This document shows, piece after piece, positions 16,518 through 19,211 of a stretch of DNA of 19,211 bases. The stretch comes from Paraglomus occultum. Its lineage: Eukaryota > Glomeromycota > Glomeromycetes > Paraglomerales > Paraglomeraceae. The stretch covers positions 1 through 19,211 of the forward strand of contig CAJVPJ010000672.1 in assembly GCA_910592205.1 (NCBI GenBank), in the 5' to 3' direction. The notes beneath the pieces were generated by a model, which was given only the letters and a program-made list of their open reading frames with translations, ran no database searches and was not told the origin of the DNA. A program made the position numbers and the translations under genes. Position 1 is the stretch's first letter. Every line of letters begins with the position of its first letter.

Positions 16518-18941
16518 ATGGCATATGAGGTATAGTAAAGCAAGCATATTGAAGCGTTAAAGTATTCCACTAGCTTATTTGTTAATTATTTATTACATGT
16601 TACTTTATAGGAAACTGGAAACTCAATTCTCCCTTCAACGAGTTCTAGCTCGACCACCGACTATGTACCAGACAATTCTCTCACAAGTGCTCCTAGCATT
16701 TCGGGCAGTTTTCCCAAAGTCATACTTCAATTAGTGGAACAAGGACTTACGTCAACAGATGAGCAAATAGAGGAGTTGTTGGCTGGCTTGAAATATTCTC
16801 GGAATATCTACGCACTCAAATACATCCTCGAACATAAAGGAGATTCTGTGTCAGTGGATATGCTACACACAGCTGTAAAGAGTCTATGTTCTCAAGAGTT
16901 TGATGAAGTGTTCTCAGAAGAAACAACTATTAAATTAGAATGGAAATTACGAATTATTACAATAATACTGAACTTGATGTGTCAAAGAAAGTGTCAATTC
17001 ACACGTTCTTTTCTTGATGGTATTAGAGAAGCTACTTCTATGCATAAGAATGTATATTCAAAAATTATGCAGCATGGGGGAGAAACTTGGAAACCTAAGT
17101 ATGCAGGATCTAATGACTCGGACATAACCATCAAAAGCTTTAAACACAATTACAATTGCCAATTTCTTCTGAAAATCATTAAGAACACATTAAATGCTGT
17201 TTCTGATGAGAAAAACCAATACCAGACAACCATTGATCGAGCCATTGCAGCATTAAAGTCTGTACTTGTTGCTGTTCCTGGATTAGCAAAAATCGGGATT
17301 AAAGCTTATGCAGGAGTTGAAGTTCCTCTTGGTGATTTTGACATTGAAAGATCTTGGGAGTATTTCAAAGAAGCCTTTTACATTGAATCATCAGGCAAGC
17401 CATGGTATGTAACCTGGAGACAACTTATGGTATTACAAGACAGTCTTGACCAATGGTGTGAGCAAGAGTCTGCCATTTCAATGAGCTTTAAGGAAAGGGT
17501 GCTTCTTGAATATTTCTGGTATCATATCAGTTTATGTTATGCTGAAAATGCAGCAGGGAATCAAGATGTCAGTGATGAGCTCTGGTTTGGCATTTTGGAT
17601 ACTATCCAGCAAGTTGTACAGAAAACATTTTCTGTGACCACACAAGCTATTTGTTATTACATAGCATTGGACTCATTGAATAATGCTATGACTGAATCTA
17701 TTCAATTCAAGTCCATTGAAGTGTTACTGAGTCTTGAAGTGAAGAATAGTAAATTGTTTGTTACAACACCTGATGATATTTCTGGTTGTGATGAGAAATA
17801 TATACCAAGACTGGTTAGTATATACTATTATCTAAAAGAGAAATTAAGGGTTGAATCAAAAATGATATTACAGTACTCACCAGATCAAATAGTGATGGGT
17901 GCTGAAAATACTGAACAACAAGGCAAAGGAAAAGGAAAAGATGTTGAGAAAAGTCCAATTGATTATATTGCAGAAGATCTAACATGTGCTATTACTTGTG
18001 AACCAGTTGGTGACTTTTATCAGCTTAACTGTTGTCGACATATTATTAGTTCAAAAGCTCTTTTGTCATTAAACCATCCTGAGTGTCCTTACTGCAGAAG
18101 TGAAATTAAAAAGGACAAAGTATATTATTTGCCACAGCAGACCATATTCAGTTATGTTCAACATTATATTGCAGACACTGATTATGAAGACGTCTATAAC
18201 ACTAATAATGCTGGGACCAATGTGGATGCAAAAATATTTAATGAGCATGAAGATTTTAAAAAGCAAAAACGAAAGAGCAGAACAAACAGATATGATTCCG
18301 AGTCTATATTGGCTTCAATCTGGAAATCATTAACAGCACCAAATATAGACAAACTGTTTGAAAAAGCTCAAACAGCATATTGGAATAATAAGTTGGAAAA
18401 AGCATTGAGCATCTATACACAAATATTACAAGCTGAACCCACAAGTTATCAAGCTCTGTGTTATAGGGCAATGGTAAAGATAAAAATGAAAAACTTTGGA
18501 AAAGCACTGTTTGATATTGAGACAGCAATTGAAGTAAACAAAGTTTATTATGATGCCTGGTACTTAAGTTTAAGAGCACATGTAGGTCAGGGGAATAAGA
18601 AAGGAGCTGGACAAGATATTGGGCACATTATAAATATGCAGTCAATGGCATTTGATATTATTCATGAATATGTAAACAAACTTGAGCACTTTGATGTAGA
18701 ATGGTTTAAAATTCTTGTGGATAGTTGTCCTTACAGAGCAATGTATGAATTAAATGATATTAATCAATGGCAATCACTGTGTAACCATCAGTATGGAACA
18801 GATGATTATACCAGATGGTACAACACTGCGGCATCTTGGTATATGGAGCATAACAATACTTGGCGTTATCATACGCATATAAACGCGTTTTTTGAAAAAT
18901 TTTATTACATACACAAAAGTAAGGGGTTGGCAATGCAATGA
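16518..18941 (+). CDS. RING-like zinc-finger and TPR-repeat protein (putative E3 ligase or adaptor)
   Basis: I place the start at ATG 16518 in a good context (CACAATGG). A 4-codon first exon (MAYE, 16518-16529) is followed by an 81-bp intron (16530-16610, GTATAG...TTTATAG) and one long exon (16611-18941), giving 780 aa. The long frame is open upstream to the acceptor, which argues against starting at the internal GTG at 16734. Residues 5-45 are Ser/Thr-rich and about 46-440 are alpha-helical with no clear motif. A basic GKGKGKDVEK linker precedes a RING-like motif at about 463-499: C463-x3-C467, C478-x2-H481, C496-PY-C499, missing one metal-ligand pair of a classic RING. A basic KKQKRKSR stretch near 552 may be a nuclear signal. 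About 585-680 are two to three TPR-like repeats. RING plus TPR suggests ubiquitin transfer or scaffolding; the partner is unknown. Confidence 0.8.
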
Positions 18942-19052
18942 TTACATAATTATATATTATTATGCATACTAATTACATTATTATTAGGTCATTTGAAAGC
19001 ACATTTCGCATATGAAAGTCATGTTGATGATATCATGAGATGTGACTAGTAA

Positions 19053-19123
19053 GTAATTATAGTGACTATTTTGTTATGCTGTATCACTACTAACATCTAT
19101 CATTTAATAGTTACTATAATTAC
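19053..19123. repeat. 18-bp inverted repeat (hairpin) in the 3' region of the RING/TPR gene
   Basis: GTAATTATAGTGACTATT (19053-19070) pairs with AATAGTTACTATAATTAC (19106-19123) with a single mismatch, leaving a 35-nt loop. It lies about 110 bp after the stop and just before a possible poly(A) signal. It could be a transcript hairpin or a tiny MITE remnant. Confidence 0.75.
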
Positions 19124-19147
19124 GGATATTTGTCCCTTTATGCAAAT

Positions 19148-19153
19148 AATAAA
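19148..19153 (+). terminator. Candidate poly(A) signal AATAAA
   Basis: AATAAA lies about 205 bp after the stop codon of the RING/TPR gene and 24 bp after the hairpin. It is a plausible 3'-end signal, but common by chance in such AT-rich sequence. Confidence 0.35.
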
Positions 19154-19211
19154 GTAAGTGTATAATCATTATTATTTATCAACGTTTGTATACGTTGTGA
19201 ATATTAACTAA

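Noticed and set aside
18069-18579. Open frames on both strands inside the RING/TPR exon
   Set aside because: They overlap a long, motif-bearing coding exon in other frames and show no independent support.

Overview
The window looks like AT-rich nuclear DNA from a filamentous fungus, most likely an arbuscular mycorrhizal fungus of the Rhizophagus type (Glomeromycotina). This is an inference from three things: a spliced Crinkler (CRN)-type effector gene with a nuclease-fold C-terminus, a decayed tyrosine-recombinase gene of a kind I associate with Rhizophagus genomes, and short GT-AG introns (69 to about 310 bp) in long intergenic stretches full of dead Tc1/mariner/pogo-type DNA transposons. 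There are no operons, tRNAs, rRNAs or CRISPR arrays that I can see.

Layout. 30-395: last two exons of a + strand gene of unknown function, cut by the window edge. 461-4083: block A, one copy of a large direct duplication. It carries a degenerate multi-exon gene on the - strand and a 572-bp Tc1-like insertion. 4084-4578: tyrosine-recombinase pseudogene starting exactly where block A ends. 4934-5690: nested inverted repeats around a pogo-like element. 5864-7534: a four-exon CRN-type effector gene (about 360 aa). 7535-12640: gene-poor DNA with pogo/Tigger remnants, a DDE transposase fragment and several small repeat families. 12640-12771: an isolated pogo-like terminus. 12953-15586: block B, the second copy of the duplication in the same orientation. 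15587-15724: a piggyBac-like zinc-finger remnant starting exactly where block B ends. 16518-18941: a two-exon gene for a 780-aa RING-like/TPR protein, followed by a 3' hairpin and a possible poly(A) signal.

Three genes look potentially functional: the partial gene at the left edge, the CRN gene and the RING/TPR gene. Nothing links them in one pathway. The main structural feature is that two direct repeats of 2.6-3.6 kb bracket the CRN gene and its transposon-rich surroundings. Such an arrangement could allow loss or amplification of the effector locus by recombination. The most novel item is the gene inside the duplicated block. It is spliced and conserved between the two copies in segments, but broken differently in each, and I cannot assign it to a known family.

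All family assignments come from reading motifs by eye. No database search was possible.
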